A DNA stretch of 64,000 bases from Campylobacter massiliensis (GCF_014253065.1 NZ_JACLZK010000001.1:558001-622000), one strand, 5' to 3'; shown: positions 9,680-19,051, counted from the first letter of the stretch. Notes: generated from the letters alone by a model not told the origin. A program made the numbers and translations.

Positions 9680-10651
9680 CTATCCCCTTAAAATTTGAGC
9701 AGCCTCTTTAGCATGATAGCTTATTATCATATCCGCCCCCGCCCTCTTAAACCCTACGAGCGTCTCCATCATCACGCGCTCATAGTCGATGACGCCCGCT
9801 TTTGCCGCAGCTTTTAGCAGGGCATATTCGCCGCTCACGTTATACGCGCAGATCGGCAGTCTCGTCGCCTCGCGCAGATCGCGGATGATATCTAGATACG
9901 CAAGGGCGGGCTTTACCATCAAGATATCGGCTCCCTGTGCCTCATCCTCCAGGCTCTCGCTCACGGCTTCTAGGCGGTTTGCGCTATCCATCTGATAGCT
10001 CTTTCTATCGCCAAAGCTCGGCGCGCTTTCTGCGACGTCGCGAAACGGTCCGTAGTATGCAGAGGCAAACTTGGTCGAATACGCCATAATCGGCAAATTT
10101 TCGTATCCGCTCAAATCCAGCGCTCCGCGCAAGGTAGCGATGATGCCGTCCATCATGCCGCTTGGAGCGATCATATCGGCTCCGTTTCTAGCGTGGATCA
10201 GCGCTTGTTTAGCGGAGATCTCCAGCGTCGCGTCGTTATCGACGGTCTGATGGACGTGATCTAGGATGCCGCAGTGGCCGTGATCGGTGTACTCGCAAAA
10301 GCAAAGATCGGTTATCACGACTAGGTCGGCAAATTTATCCTTTATCGCCCGAAGCGCCGTCGCTATGATGCCATCGTCGCTTAGAGCATCGCTGCCTACG
10401 CTATCTTTTAGGCTAGGGATTCCAAACAAAATTACCGCTTTTATGCCCAAATTTTGTACGATTTCGCACTCTTTTAAAATTTCGTCCAAACTCATCTGAA
10501 AGACGCCCGGCATCGAGCTTATCTCTTTTTTCACGCCCTTGCCTTCGACGACGAAAAGCGGGTAGATAAAATCGCTCGCGCAAACGCTAGTTTCGCGCAC
10601 CATCTCCCTGATCGCGGGATTTATCCTGAGCCTTCTAAAACGTTTAAACAT
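9680..10651 (-). CDS. hemB: Porphobilinogen synthase (delta-aminolevulinate dehydratase)
   Basis: Condenses two molecules of 5-aminolevulinate into porphobilinogen in haem synthesis. 323 residues, standard length. Signatures include the start [18 protein letters not shown], the metal-region [14 protein letters not shown], the Schiff-base lysine in [18 protein letters not shown] and the second lysine in [13 protein letters not shown]. It is on the minus strand, divergent from ribA with 61 bases between the starts, and is separated from argF by the long palindrome. Confidence 0.96.
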   Translation of the reverse strand: MFKRFRRLRINPAIREMVRETSVCASDFIYPLFVVEGKGVKKEISSMPGVFQMSLDEILKECEIVQNLGIKAVILFGIPSLKDSVGSDALSDDGIIATALRAIKDKFADLVVITDLCFCEYTDHGHCGILDHVHQTVDNDATLEISAKQALIHARNGADMIAPSGMMDGIIATLRGALDLSGYENLPIMAYSTKFASAYYGPFRDVAESAPSFGDRKSYQMDSANRLEAVSESLEDEAQGADILMVKPALAYLDIIRDLREATRLPICAYNVSGEYALLKAAAKAGVIDYERVMMETLVGFKRAGADMIISYHAKEAAQILRG

Positions 10652-10712
10652 AATTTTCCTTTTACTTCGCTACAATTTACGCTTAGTGTAACATAATAGG
10701 AGTTAAAATTTT

Positions 10713-11285
10713 ATGAATATCGAGCTTTCAAATACGGCAAATTTACCCTCTCGTTTCGGGATATTTGAGATAAAGGCATTTAAGGAGGGCGAGAAGGAAC
10801 ATTTGACGATTTACAAAAAACCTTTCGGCGAGGTCGTAAACGTCCGAATCCACTCCGAGTGCCTAACGGGCGATGCGATCGGCAGCCTAAAATGCGACTG
10901 CCGCGATCAGCTGGAAGCCAGCCTAAAATACATCGAAGAGCACGGCGGCATGGTGATCTATCTACGCCAAGAGGGGCGAAATATCGGTCTGCTAAACAAA
11001 GTAAACGCCTACCACCTGCAAGATGAGGGCCTCGATACCATCGAGGCAAACCACCAGCTAGGCTTTAAGGCCGACGAGCGAACGTATGAGATCGTGGATT
11101 TTATCTTGAAGCACTTCGGCATCGAAAAGATAAATTTGCTAACCAATAATCCCAAAAAACTGTCCGGGCTAAAATGCGTGCAGATCGTCTCTCGCGTGCC
11201 GATCGTGATACACGCGAACAAATTTAACGAAAACTACCTGCGCGTAAAAAAAGAGCAGATGGGACATATGCTAGATGAAAATTGA
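10713..11285 (+). CDS. ribA: GTP cyclohydrolase II
   Basis: First step of riboflavin synthesis: opens GTP to a diaminopyrimidine, releasing formate and pyrophosphate. 190 residues, the monofunctional form without the RibB domain. The zinc cysteines are in [23 protein letters not shown]-type sequence (cysteines near 50, 61 and 63), and [14 protein letters not shown] is the GTP-binding signature. TAGGAG precedes the start. The 3' end overlaps rsmG by 11 bases, suggesting coupled translation. Confidence 0.95.
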   Translation: MNIELSNTANLPSRFGIFEIKAFKEGEKEHLTIYKKPFGEVVNVRIHSECLTGDAIGSLKCDCRDQLEASLKYIEEHGGMVIYLRQEGRNIGLLNKVNAYHLQDEGLDTIEANHQLGFKADERTYEIVDFILKHFGIEKINLLTNNPKKLSGLKCVQIVSRVPIVIHANKFNENYLRVKKEQMGHMLDEN

Positions 11286-11832
11286 CCTGCCGAGGGATTT
11301 TGACGCACAAACGGCGAAATTTAGCGAGATTTTGGCTAAATTTAACCGCGTGCACAGCCTCACCAACTATAAAAATTTAAACGAGCAGATCGCTGACAGC
11401 ATAGCTCCGCTTAAAATTTTCCCGCAAATTTTGGACGCTAAAACGGCGATCGATGTGGGTAGCGGAGCGGGCTTTCCCGCGATATTTCTCGCGATGATTT
11501 TAAGGGAGTGCGAGTGGCATCTCTTTGAGCCCAGTCCAAAAAAATCAGCGTTTCTAAGCTACGTCAAGGCCGAACTAAATTTAGCAAACGTCCGCGTAAA
11601 ATCTTGCAAGATCCAGGACGGCGAACCATTTACGGCGCAGCTGATCACGAGCCGCGCGCTGATGAAAACGAAAGATTTACTTGAGATTTGCAACGGCTTT
11701 TTTGACGCGCAAACTCAAATTTTACTCTACAAAGGAAGCAGCGTGCAAAGCGAGCTAGAGGGGCTCAAGGCTCAAATTTACGGGCGCGGCAATAGAAATT
11801 ACGTACTTATAAAGGGCGGCGATGTTATTTAA
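11275..11832 (+). CDS. rsmG: 16S rRNA (guanine-N7) methyltransferase RsmG
   Basis: Methylates the N7 of G527 (E. coli numbering) in 16S rRNA using SAM. 185 residues, slightly short for the family. The N-terminal [10 protein letters not shown] and the SAM-binding loop [17 protein letters not shown] are typical, and LITSRALMK matches the catalytic region. It overlaps ribA by 11 bases and the next small gene by 11 bases. ribA-rsmG is the same order as in C. jejuni. Confidence 0.93.
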   Translation: MKIDLPRDFDAQTAKFSEILAKFNRVHSLTNYKNLNEQIADSIAPLKIFPQILDAKTAIDVGSGAGFPAIFLAMILRECEWHLFEPSPKKSAFLSYVKAELNLANVRVKSCKIQDGEPFTAQLITSRALMKTKDLLEICNGFFDAQTQILLYKGSSVQSELEGLKAQIYGRGNRNYVLIKGGDVI

Positions 11833-12046
11833 AATTTTGGCTTTTTTGGCGGTTTTAATCGCGATTTATTTGATATTTTTTAAAACCCGCATCAAAAGAG
11901 GCGTAAAAAGCGGCGCAAAAAAAGAGGACAAAGATGCCGAAAATTTCGTCGAATGCAAAAAATGCGGCACCTTTATAGAGGCTAAAGACGCCGTAATAAG
12001 CGGCGGCGGGTATATCTGCGAGGACTGCATAAAGGATAGAAAATGA
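11822..12046 (+). CDS. Small membrane-anchored zinc-ribbon protein (PP0621-like)
   Basis: 74 residues: one N-terminal membrane segment (about 2-20), a basic linker ([15 protein letters not shown]) and a C-terminal zinc ribbon with two CxxC pairs (ECKKCGTF and YICEDCIK). This arrangement resembles the small PP0621 family found near diverse housekeeping genes; its function is unknown. It overlaps rsmG by 11 bases and the next gene by 4, so it belongs to the ribA operon. Confidence 0.75.
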   Translation: MLFKILAFLAVLIAIYLIFFKTRIKRGVKSGAKKEDKDAENFVECKKCGTFIEAKDAVISGGGYICEDCIKDRK

Positions 12047-12420
12047 AACTAATCGGTCACGAACTGGTGCCATATGAGCCGCTATTTTGGCGCGAAAGTG
12101 CTCGGCAGATCGAAGCGGGCAAGCAAAATTTGTTTAAATTTGACGCAGCTGCGATAAAGCAAGTGCAGGAGCTAGGTGCAAATTTTAGCGTCGAAGCTGA
12201 AAATCTAAACGAAGTCATCGTCGCAAACGCAGCCGGAGCGAAATTTATCATCGTGCCCCGCGAGCTTGCGATCAAGGCGGCGAAGCTAGCGCAAGATTAT
12301 CTATTTGACGCTCAAATTTGCGTCGTTATCGGTGGTGAAAACGAGCTAGCCGCGCTTAGCGAGACTGGCGCGGACGTCGCAATATTTAAAAACGCCGTAA
12401 TAGGCAAGGATAAACGATGA
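12043..12420 (+). CDS. Conserved hypothetical protein
   Basis: 125-residue soluble protein that I do not recognise. The second half alternates short strands and helices (EVIVANAAGAKFIIVP, then AQICVVIGG and ADVAIFKNAVI), like part of a Rossmann or TIM-barrel fold. There are no cysteines or obvious catalytic motifs apart from one QICVV cysteine. It overlaps both neighbours by 4 bases, so it is translated as part of the ribA-rsmG operon. Coding potential is supported by that tight packing. Confidence 0.65.
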   Translation: MKLIGHELVPYEPLFWRESARQIEAGKQNLFKFDAAAIKQVQELGANFSVEAENLNEVIVANAAGAKFIIVPRELAIKAAKLAQDYLFDAQICVVIGGENELAALSETGADVAIFKNAVIGKDKR

Positions 12421-12752
12421 TAAATTTCCCGCCGTTATATCTAAAATTTTTAGAAAGTATCGAGGGCGAGGAGTGCGTAGACATTTTTAACGAGGCGGGA
12501 GCGGGCGCCTATCTATACGGGCGCGCGTCTCTAGCCGAGCGAAACGAAACCTACGAAGTAGCGCTTTACGAGCCGGATTTTTATATGATAGGCCAAGACG
12601 GCGACCTTGGATTTTTCATAAAATTAAACTCGGACGATGCTATTTATTTTAACGATCTAGGCGCGCTGGGCTCGGCTCCGATGCGCCTAGCGGAACGAGA
12701 TATTTTTGCCTTTATAAAAAAGATAAAAGACGGCGGCGAAATATTTTCGTAA
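12417..12752 (+). CDS. SUKH (SMI1/KNR4)-like small protein
   Basis: 111 residues. The pattern PPLYLKFLESIEGEE at the start, then LYGRASLAERNETYEV, YMIGQDGDLGFFIKL and AIYFNDLGALG resembles SUKH/SMI1-KNR4 proteins. Many of these are immunity proteins against contact-dependent or polymorphic toxins; others are cellular regulators. No toxin gene lies nearby, and the tight fit in a housekeeping operon argues for a resident role. The family call is by pattern only. Confidence 0.55.
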   Translation: MINFPPLYLKFLESIEGEECVDIFNEAGAGAYLYGRASLAERNETYEVALYEPDFYMIGQDGDLGFFIKLNSDDAIYFNDLGALGSAPMRLAERDIFAFIKKIKDGGEIFS

Positions 12753-12775
12753 AATTTTACGAGCAAAGGAAACAA

Positions 12776-13651
12776 ATGGAACTTTTTAAAACCGCGTTTT
12801 TGATGACGGCGCTGATGTTGCTTTTTATTGCCGTGGGCGGCGCGATAGGCGGCACTAGCGGCATGCTGACGGCATTTTTAGTTGCGCTTGGGATGAATTT
12901 CTTTTCATATTTTTTCTCGGATACGCTCGTGTTAAAGCACTACCGAGCCGTGCCCGTAGACGAAGCACACGCGACGGGGCTTTATCAGATCGTGCGCGAG
13001 CTTTGCGCGAAGGCAAATTTGCCGATGCCAAAGATCTACATCATCCCCGAAGCCGTTCCAAACGCTTTCGCCACGGGTCGTAACCCGAGCCACGCCGCAG
13101 TAGCCGTGACCGAAGGGCTGCTAAATCTGCTAAATAAAGACGAGATCGAGGGCGTGCTCGCTCACGAGCTAAGCCACGTGCGCCACTACGACATCCTGAC
13201 AGGCTCTATCGCGGCGGTGTTTGCGGGCGCGATCGCGATACTGGCGAATTTCGCGCAGTTTGGCGCGGCGAATCGTCAAGGCAAGCAAAATCCTCTGATG
13301 CTAATCGCTCTAGCCGTCATCATGCCGCTAGCCGCCACGATCATACGCATGGCGATCTCTCGGGCGCGGGAGTTTGAGGCAGATAGAGGCGCTGCGATGA
13401 TAACTGGCAAGCCTCAGCACCTAGCCGGCGCACTGCGCAAGCTCGAGGACTACGCGCGCGGACGCGTGATGGCAAACGCCGACGAACAAAGCGCGCATAT
13501 GTTTATCATCAACCCTTTTAGCGGCGTAAAAAGCGCGCTAGGCTCGCTGTTTCGCACGCACCCGAGCACGCAAGACCGCATCGCCGCGCTAGAAAATTTA
13601 CGCTCGCAACTAGAAGGCGAAAACGGCGTGAAAGAGTATTTTAGAAAGTAA
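12776..13651 (+). CDS. htpX: Membrane zinc metalloprotease HtpX
   Basis: M48-family protease of the inner membrane, involved in quality control of membrane proteins. 291 residues. Two N-terminal membrane segments, the zinc motif HELSH (in VLAHELSHVRHYD, about 125-134), two further hydrophobic segments (SIAAVFAGAIAILANF; LMLIALAVIMPLAATII) and the third zinc ligand in AREFEADRGAA. The C-terminal FRTHPSTQDRIAAL is also characteristic. AAAGGA precedes the start. A hairpin made of facing AAATTTGACGG words follows the stop. Confidence 0.95.
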   Translation: MELFKTAFLMTALMLLFIAVGGAIGGTSGMLTAFLVALGMNFFSYFFSDTLVLKHYRAVPVDEAHATGLYQIVRELCAKANLPMPKIYIIPEAVPNAFATGRNPSHAAVAVTEGLLNLLNKDEIEGVLAHELSHVRHYDILTGSIAAVFAGAIAILANFAQFGAANRQGKQNPLMLIALAVIMPLAATIIRMAISRAREFEADRGAAMITGKPQHLAGALRKLEDYARGRVMANADEQSAHMFIINPFSGVKSALGSLFRTHPSTQDRIAALENLRSQLEGENGVKEYFRK

Positions 13652-13693
13652 ATTTGACGGGCGAATTTAAGCGCAGGTCTTGCCGTCAAATTT
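13650..13693 (+). terminator. Hairpin of facing AAATTTGACGG words after htpX
   Basis: AAATTTGACGG (13650-13660) and CCGTCAAATTT (13683-13693) are perfect 11-base inverted arms with a 22-base loop. They start at the htpX stop and have no clear T-tract afterwards. This is a likely terminator or RNA-end structure, built from the genome's over-represented word. Confidence 0.5.
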
Positions 13694-13801
13694 AAGCAAA
13701 ACGGCTTGACTTCGGGCTTTAAGTTAAAGCCGATTTTAACTCCGCGCCGCGTCAAATTTGACCGCCCGCGTAAAAGTAATTTTATCAAAAAGGCAAAAAA
13801 T

Positions 13802-14638
13802 ATGAAAATAGCCATAAACGGCACAAGCGGATTTATCGGCGGCGAACTATGCCGCTTTTTTAGAGCCCAGGGGCACGAGATAGTAGCTATCCCAAGGGCC
13901 GCCTACGACGACAAAGACACGCTCAAAGACCTCATCAAAGGCTGCGACGCGGTTATAAATTTAGCCGGCGCTTCTATCGCCGCAAGGTGGAGCGAGGCTT
14001 ATAAAAAGCGCCTTCGCGTAAGCAGGATAGAGACGACTCGCACGCTAGTCGGCGCGATAAACGAGCTAGAAAATCCGCCATTTTTCATCAGCGCTTCGGC
14101 TATCGGCATCTACGAAAACAATCTCAGTCACGACGAGAGCTCGGTCAAATTTGACCGCGGATTTTTGGGCGAGCTGGCATGCGAGTGGGAGAGCGAAGCC
14201 GCTAAAGCGCGAACGCAAACGGCGATATTTCGCCTAGGCGTGGTGTTGGGGCGAGGCGGCGCGCTGGCTAAGATGCTGCCGGCGTTTAAGCTCGGTCTTG
14301 GCGGCAAGATCAGTAGCGGCGAGCAGGCGTTTTGCTGGATTTGCGTAACGGATTTAATGGAAGCGTTTAAATTTGTCTTACAAAACCGTCAAAGCGGCGT
14401 TTTTAATCTCGTTTCGCCGACTCCTAGCACAAACGGCGAATTTACTCAAATTTTAGGCGAGGTTTTAGGGCGACCGACGTTTTTTAAAGTGCCTAAATTT
14501 GTGCTAAATTTGATGCTGGGCGAGGGATCCGTCGTGCTGCTTGAGGGCGCAAAAGTTTATCCCAAAGCCTTAATGGAGAGCGGATTTAGCTTTAAATTTA
14601 TCGATCTAACAACCGCGCTTCGGGATATTTTGAAGTAA
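13802..14638 (+). CDS. TIGR01777-family NAD-dependent epimerase (SDR39U1-like)
   Basis: Extended short-chain dehydrogenase of the TIGR01777 family; the substrate is unknown. I chose the ATG at 13802 (278 residues) because the protein then starts with the Rossmann strand MKIAINGTSGFIGGEL. The in-frame extension upstream to 13706 translates to basic, unrelated sequence. NLAGASIAARWSEAYK, FISASAIGIY and the C-terminal VLLEGAKVYPKALMESGF match the family. It is the last gene of the plus-strand group before a 509-base gap. Confidence 0.9.
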   Translation: MKIAINGTSGFIGGELCRFFRAQGHEIVAIPRAAYDDKDTLKDLIKGCDAVINLAGASIAARWSEAYKKRLRVSRIETTRTLVGAINELENPPFFISASAIGIYENNLSHDESSVKFDRGFLGELACEWESEAAKARTQTAIFRLGVVLGRGGALAKMLPAFKLGLGGKISSGEQAFCWICVTDLMEAFKFVLQNRQSGVFNLVSPTPSTNGEFTQILGEVLGRPTFFKVPKFVLNLMLGEGSVVLLEGAKVYPKALMESGFSFKFIDLTTALRDILK

Positions 14639-15147
14639 ATTTAAATAATTTTGCCTGCTTAGCCGAATACTCCGCTTCGGTTTTTGCAAAATGCGGCTCG
14701 CGCTAACCCAGTGTAAATTTGACCTATCTACGAAAATTTAGCCGCGGCTAGAATCTCGTCCGTTTTTATCGCAAATCCGAATTTTTTAAAAACACCGACG
14801 TAGAGGCATAAGAGCAAATACGATAATGCCCTAAAACATAAAATGCTTTGCCCGCTGATATGGCAGGCTATAAATCAGTAAACAAATTTAGCGAACCTGA
14901 CGCTTAGGCAAAATTAGCACGATCCGCCCAAGAAAAAAGCGATAAATTTTTACGACTGCCGAACGATGTCTCAAATTTACAAAACCGCGAGCCGATATTA
15001 GGCAAAATTCGGCGTAAATTTGAATCAGACGGCAAATTTACGTTTTTAAAAATCGCAAACTAAGCTAATAAATTCGGAAAGCTAGCTTTCGCCGCTAGTT
15101 CTGCACGCAGAGTTTGCTACCTGCATCAAGCGCACTTACAAGAATTT
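14639..15147. other. 509-base gap without a convincing gene
   Basis: It lies between the convergent epimerase and alr genes. AAATTT words are scattered through it. A plus-strand frame from the ATG at 14860 to the TAA at 15061 is open except for one TAG at 14905, and might be a decayed small gene, but I recognise no family in it. No RNA gene or clear terminator was seen. Confidence 0.5.
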
Positions 15148-16152
15148 TTACTCAAACCGCCTCGAGATGCTAGGCGAGAGCTTAGTCAAAACATCATAAC
15201 TGATCGTGCCGAAAAAATCCGCCCAAACGCTAGCGTCGTCAAATACGCAAATTTTATCGCCCGCGTCTTCGCAGCAAAAGCTATCCATCGACATTTTGCC
15301 AAGCAGTCGCTGTCCTCCCGCCGTCCGTAGCTCGCCCTCGCCCGCATAGCGCAGCAGTCCGTCGCCGTAGCCCAGGTCGTAAACGGCGATTTGCATATCC
15401 TCGCTCGCGCAAAATTTAGCGCCGTAGCCAGCGCATTGCCCTTTTTTTAGTACTCTGCCGCTAACTTTATGTGCCCAAAGCGATGCCACGCGCCTTAGCT
15501 CCAAACTCTCGTCAAACTGCGCGTATCCGTAGGCTGCAATACCCACGCGCACGCACTCGTCCGCTAGTTCGCCGAAGCGCTCTGTCGCAGCTGAGTTGTG
15601 CGAGTGAAAGGTCAAATTCGAACCGCCGCAAATTTCGCGCACTACGGCTTTTACCGCGTCAAAATTTTGCCTCTGTACGAAATAATCGCTACTAAGCTCC
15701 TCGGCGCTTCTAAAATGTGTAAATGCACCGCAAATTTGCAGTCCGTGCGCCAAGGCAGACTCGCATGCCGCGCGCACTTCGCCCACCGAGACGCCGTTTC
15801 GGTGCATGAGCGTATCGACGGCGATATGCACGCGTGCGCCTTTTTTAAATTTAGCAATCAGCGAAATGTCGTTTACCGCGTAGATAAATCGCTCGCTTTC
15901 GCCGCCCGTAGGGATGTGCGAAAGGATAAGAATATGCTCGAAAAAGGGCTCTAGCTCGCGCGCCTCGGCTTCGTTTTTGACCGCGCAAAATTTAATACCG
16001 TAGCTTGCCGCCTCGCGCCCCACAAGCGCCGCTCCATGCCCGTAGGCATTGTCTTTTAGCACCAAAATCACGCGATCTTTGCCGCCGACTTTGGCGCAAA
16101 TTTTAGTTAGATTATGGATGTAGGCGGATCTGTTTAAAATGAGTTCAGACAT
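15148..16152 (-). CDS. alr: Alanine racemase
   Basis: PLP enzyme that makes D-alanine for peptidoglycan. 334 residues, somewhat shorter than the usual 360 or so. The PLP lysine is in LKDNAYGHGA (about 31), with a D in place of the common A. FTHFRSAEE, FHSHNSAATER and GYGDGLLRYAG cover the barrel. MSMDSFCCE and the C-terminal ISYDVLTKLSPSISRRFE complete the family signatures. The start overlaps the next small gene by 8 bases. alr next to pgp2 is also found in C. jejuni and groups cell-wall functions. Confidence 0.93.
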   Translation of the reverse strand: MSELILNRSAYIHNLTKICAKVGGKDRVILVLKDNAYGHGAALVGREAASYGIKFCAVKNEAEARELEPFFEHILILSHIPTGGESERFIYAVNDISLIAKFKKGARVHIAVDTLMHRNGVSVGEVRAACESALAHGLQICGAFTHFRSAEELSSDYFVQRQNFDAVKAVVREICGGSNLTFHSHNSAATERFGELADECVRVGIAAYGYAQFDESLELRRVASLWAHKVSGRVLKKGQCAGYGAKFCASEDMQIAVYDLGYGDGLLRYAGEGELRTAGGQRLLGKMSMDSFCCEDAGDKICVFDDASVWADFFGTISYDVLTKLSPSISRRFE

Positions 16153-16387
16153 TGAAGTTTACGCCAAACGCCTCGTAAACGTTAGGAAGTAGCTTCCTAA
16201 TACTATAATCGTAAGAGTAAAATTTAGCGTAAAGCGCCTTTAGATCGGCCTCTTTAACCGCTGCGAAGTCAAACACGTCCGTGCCAGCAACCTTTGGTAC
16301 TTGGCGGTCTAGCTCGGCGAAAAACTCGCCCCTCGCCTTTAAAATTTCCTCGATTTGATTTTTTACTATTTCTTTTTTTTCTTGCAT
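16145..16387 (-). CDS. Small conserved helical protein
   Basis: 80 residues, acidic and helical, starting MQEKKEIVKNQIEEILKARG; no signal peptide and no recognised domain. The stop abuts the pgp2-side neighbour and the 3' end overlaps alr by 8 bases, so it is co-translated with alr. Function unknown; it may serve the cell-wall genes on either side. Confidence 0.65.
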   Translation of the reverse strand: MQEKKEIVKNQIEEILKARGEFFAELDRQVPKVAGTDVFDFAAVKEADLKALYAKFYSYDYSIRKLLPNVYEAFGVNFNV

Positions 16388-17323
16388 TTACTTCTCCGTT
16401 AAGATTTTAAATTTATCTTTATCTAGCCGTACGTAGAGTTCTTTTTGTCCCTTAAATTCGTGACTAGGCGCGGCGTAATCCTCGTCAAAAACCACTCTAA
16501 AAAGATTTTGCCCTTTGACGTTTGGATACGGCGTCACGCTAAAATTTGAAGCTTTTATGCTCTTTTTTTCATTTAGCGCGAAAATTCTCTTTTTATTTTC
16601 GGCAAATTTGGCTCTCGTTAGCGCGTTTTTGCCGTCTATTTTTACAAATTCGTCCGCATAAAAGCCGAGGTAAATTTTAGTTTCGTTATCTCGCCACGCC
16701 TGCAGCCACTCGTGCAGATGCGCCAGTACGCGCGCGACGTCGTCTTTGCTAGCGTCTACCTTCTGGCTTTCGCTGATTATCACAACGCCCTCGCTGCCGA
16801 TCAGTTGGCCGAATTTCACCAGCGCATCGTTGTTAAACGCCACGCAGCCGCGCGTTTTTACTTCGTCCTCGCGCTTGCCTTTCATCGGCAGTCCGTGTAT
16901 CCAGATGCCTCCGCCCGTTTTTTGTGCGGCCTTATCGTGGGCGTTTGGGTACGATAACGACATCGCAAGCGGTCCGTAAAAGGGATCGGGCGGCGTAAAT
17001 TTGTCCGTGACGTCGTAAACACCGACCGGCGTTTTTAGGTCGCCTTCTTTAAATTTATCCCCGCTTTTGCCCGTTATCACGCTTTGCGAAAAAATTTGCT
17101 CCAGCACGCCGCCTGCATACTCGAAGCTTTGCAGGGTTTTTTGCGCTTTATTTACGACGATGATTTTAGTCTTGGCCTCGTAGTAGCCGTATCTAACGTC
17201 GGCTGCGCCTAGCTTTTCCAGCCAGTATTTTGTACCCGTCAAATTTGAGTCCGCTAGAACATTGGTGGATAAAATTTGAGAAAAAAAGATAGAAAAAATA
17301 AGTAAGCCGAGTAGTTTTTTCAA
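16388..17323 (-). CDS. pgp2: Peptidoglycan L,D-carboxypeptidase (YkuD family, Pgp2/Csd6-like)
   Basis: Periplasmic enzyme that trims tetrapeptide stems to tripeptides; in C. jejuni (Pgp2) and H. pylori (Csd6) it is needed for helical cell shape. 311 residues with a signal peptide (about 1-24). The YkuD catalytic motif is visible as IHGLPMKGK with TRGCVAFNND, giving catalytic H and C (about 147 and 164). The C-terminal third (WLQAWRDNETKIYLGFYADEF) is the NTF2-like domain of the Csd6 type. It is the first gene of the minus-strand pgp2 - small gene - alr operon. Confidence 0.88.
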   Translation of the reverse strand: MKKLLGLLIFSIFFSQILSTNVLADSNLTGTKYWLEKLGAADVRYGYYEAKTKIIVVNKAQKTLQSFEYAGGVLEQIFSQSVITGKSGDKFKEGDLKTPVGVYDVTDKFTPPDPFYGPLAMSLSYPNAHDKAAQKTGGGIWIHGLPMKGKREDEVKTRGCVAFNNDALVKFGQLIGSEGVVIISESQKVDASKDDVARVLAHLHEWLQAWRDNETKIYLGFYADEFVKIDGKNALTRAKFAENKKRIFALNEKKSIKASNFSVTPYPNVKGQNLFRVVFDEDYAAPSHEFKGQKELYVRLDKDKFKILTEK

Positions 17324-17456
17324 AATTTTCCTAACGTTGAGTATTTTCGTAATAAAGGATCGAATTATATTACATTTTCTCTTAAAAATTTTAAAAAGCT
17401 TTTATTTTGTGTTACAATAGCGAATATCAAAATTCCACGTAAAAGGACGCAAAAAA

Positions 17457-17951
17457 ATGAAAAGCAAATTTTTAGCTTTATCTCTAGTAGTCGCCTCTTT
17501 GGGCTTTGCAAACGCCGCAGATGTCGAGGTTTCAGATATCTATGCCAAAGCTACGCCACCTGGCGCAAAAAATACGGCTCTATTTTTTGAGATCAAAAAC
17601 TACACCAACAAACCTATAAAACTAATCGGCGCTAGCTCTCCGGCGGCAGCTACGGGCGAGATACATACGCACAAAGAAGTAGACGGTATGAAAAAGATGG
17701 TGCAAATAGATAGCATCGAAGTAGCGCCGGAAAGCGCCGTGAGCCTAAAACCGGGCGGTCTGCACGTAATGCTGATGAACATCAAAGCTCCGATCAAAGA
17801 GGGCGACAAACTAGACGCTACGTTAGAGTTTGATAACGGACAAAAACTCGAACTAAAAGATATCGTCGCAAAGTCGGTCGTAGCTAAAAAAGACGGCGAA
17901 CACGGACACGATCACGGCGCGCACGATCACGGCGGACATCACAAGCATTAA
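17457..17951 (+). CDS. Periplasmic copper chaperone PCu(A)C with His-rich tail
   Basis: Periplasmic Cu(I) carrier (DUF461), expected to deliver copper to CuA centres. 164 residues with a signal peptide (about 1-20). The copper ligands HTHKEVDGM and GGLHVMLM fit the H-x10-M-x21-H-x-M pattern. The C-terminal tail HGHDHGAHDHGGHHKH adds many extra copper ligands. It is followed without a gap by a small anchored protein and Sco1, and lies upstream of the nos operon, whose NosZ has both CuA and CuZ centres. TACAAT about 30 bases upstream and AAAGGA suit a promoter and ribosome site. Confidence 0.9.
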   Translation: MKSKFLALSLVVASLGFANAADVEVSDIYAKATPPGAKNTALFFEIKNYTNKPIKLIGASSPAAATGEIHTHKEVDGMKKMVQIDSIEVAPESAVSLKPGGLHVMLMNIKAPIKEGDKLDATLEFDNGQKLELKDIVAKSVVAKKDGEHGHDHGAHDHGGHHKH

Positions 17952-18412
17952 TGAAAAAATTTCTCATAATTTTAGTCCTTCTGGTCGGTGTTTTGGGTAC
18001 TTCGGCGTACCTGTTTTTTAAACCGCAAGCGCAAGAGGACTTTTTGAGCGCAGAGGACGTGGGGGCAAATTTAACCCCGCTTCCCTGCGATATGAACACA
18101 GAGCACTCCTGCGGCGTAGAGTTTCGCGGCAAGACGGTTAAATTTAGCCTCTCGCCAAAGCCCGTTTACACGATGCAACCGACTATCGTGCGTATCGAGG
18201 GACTAGAAGGGTTTAAAAAGCCGAGCCTTGAGATCCACGGCGTAAATATGGACATGGGCGTTATCAAGGCCGAAGTCGAAAAACGCGACAATGCCTACAT
18301 ATCAAACATCGTGCTAAGCGCGTGCCTGATAAACATCATGAGGTACCGTTTCGAAGTACTAGAAAACGGTAAAAAAAGCGGACTTTATATAGACTTCGAC
18401 TTGCATCAATAG
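17951..18412 (+). CDS. Membrane-anchored periplasmic protein of the copper cluster
   Basis: 153 residues with one N-terminal membrane anchor (about 3-22) and a periplasmic beta-rich domain. The sequence CDMNTEHSCGVEF contains two cysteines and NMDMG a pair of methionines, both plausible copper ligands. The general shape resembles the FixH/YtkA-like domains found beside PCu(A)C and Sco1. The start codon overlaps the stop of the preceding gene by one base. The role in copper delivery is inferred from position. Confidence 0.7.
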   Translation: MKKFLIILVLLVGVLGTSAYLFFKPQAQEDFLSAEDVGANLTPLPCDMNTEHSCGVEFRGKTVKFSLSPKPVYTMQPTIVRIEGLEGFKKPSLEIHGVNMDMGVIKAEVEKRDNAYISNIVLSACLINIMRYRFEVLENGKKSGLYIDFDLHQ

Positions 18413-18437
18413 GCGCAAATTTCACTTGAAAGGGCGG

Positions 18438-18971
18438 ATGATGAAAAAGCTTCTTATCGTACTTGTACTGATTTTAACGGTTCTTGGTGCAGGCTATCTC
18501 GCACTCTACTCAAACAAATACGCTCTTGCCGGCCAAGGCGCAAACGGCGCGGTGAGTCTAAAGAGCTTTGAGGGTAAAAATAAGATTATCTACTTCGGCT
18601 ACACCACCTGCCCCGACGTCTGCCCTGCGACTCTGGGTATCCTTTCGGGCGTTTTAAACGAACTTAAACGAGACGACATCGTCGTGATTTTCGTCACCCT
18701 CGATCCGGAGCGCGACGAGGCTAAAAACGTCGACGAGTATGCGAAGTATTTTTATCCGAATTCTTACGGCATAGTGTTAGACGATCTGCCTAAGGTTGCC
18801 AAAAGCTACGGCGTGAAGTATCAAAAGGTGCTGCTTGAAAAATCGGCGATAGAGTACTCTGTCGCTCATAGCTCCTCGCTTTATGTGTTAGACAAAAACG
18901 ATAAATTCGTCGCCGAGATCTCCAATCTAACGGCGCAAAATATCAAGAAAACGCTGGAAAATCTGAAATAA
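18438..18971 (+). CDS. Sco1/SenC copper metallochaperone
   Basis: Thioredoxin-fold protein anchored in the inner membrane that handles copper for CuA sites. I place the start at ATG 18438 because AAAGGG lies just upstream; a TTG at 18426 would include that ribosome site. Residues about 2-20 form the anchor. The copper site is complete: CPDVCP and the distal H in SVAHSSS. Its likely clients are NosZ and terminal oxidases elsewhere in the genome. Confidence 0.92.
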   Translation: MMKKLLIVLVLILTVLGAGYLALYSNKYALAGQGANGAVSLKSFEGKNKIIYFGYTTCPDVCPATLGILSGVLNELKRDDIVVIFVTLDPERDEAKNVDEYAKYFYPNSYGIVLDDLPKVAKSYGVKYQKVLLEKSAIEYSVAHSSSLYVLDKNDKFVAEISNLTAQNIKKTLENLK

Positions 18972-19051
18972 TAACAGCTTTATTATTTCGTAAATTGCAG
19001 GTGTTACGTTATAACACAAAGATATTTTTTTATACTCAATTATTAACGATT

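Noticed and set aside
14860-15063. Frame with one internal TAG that might be a decayed gene
   Set aside because: No recognisable domain, and the amino acid pattern follows AAATTT words; too weak to call a pseudogene.
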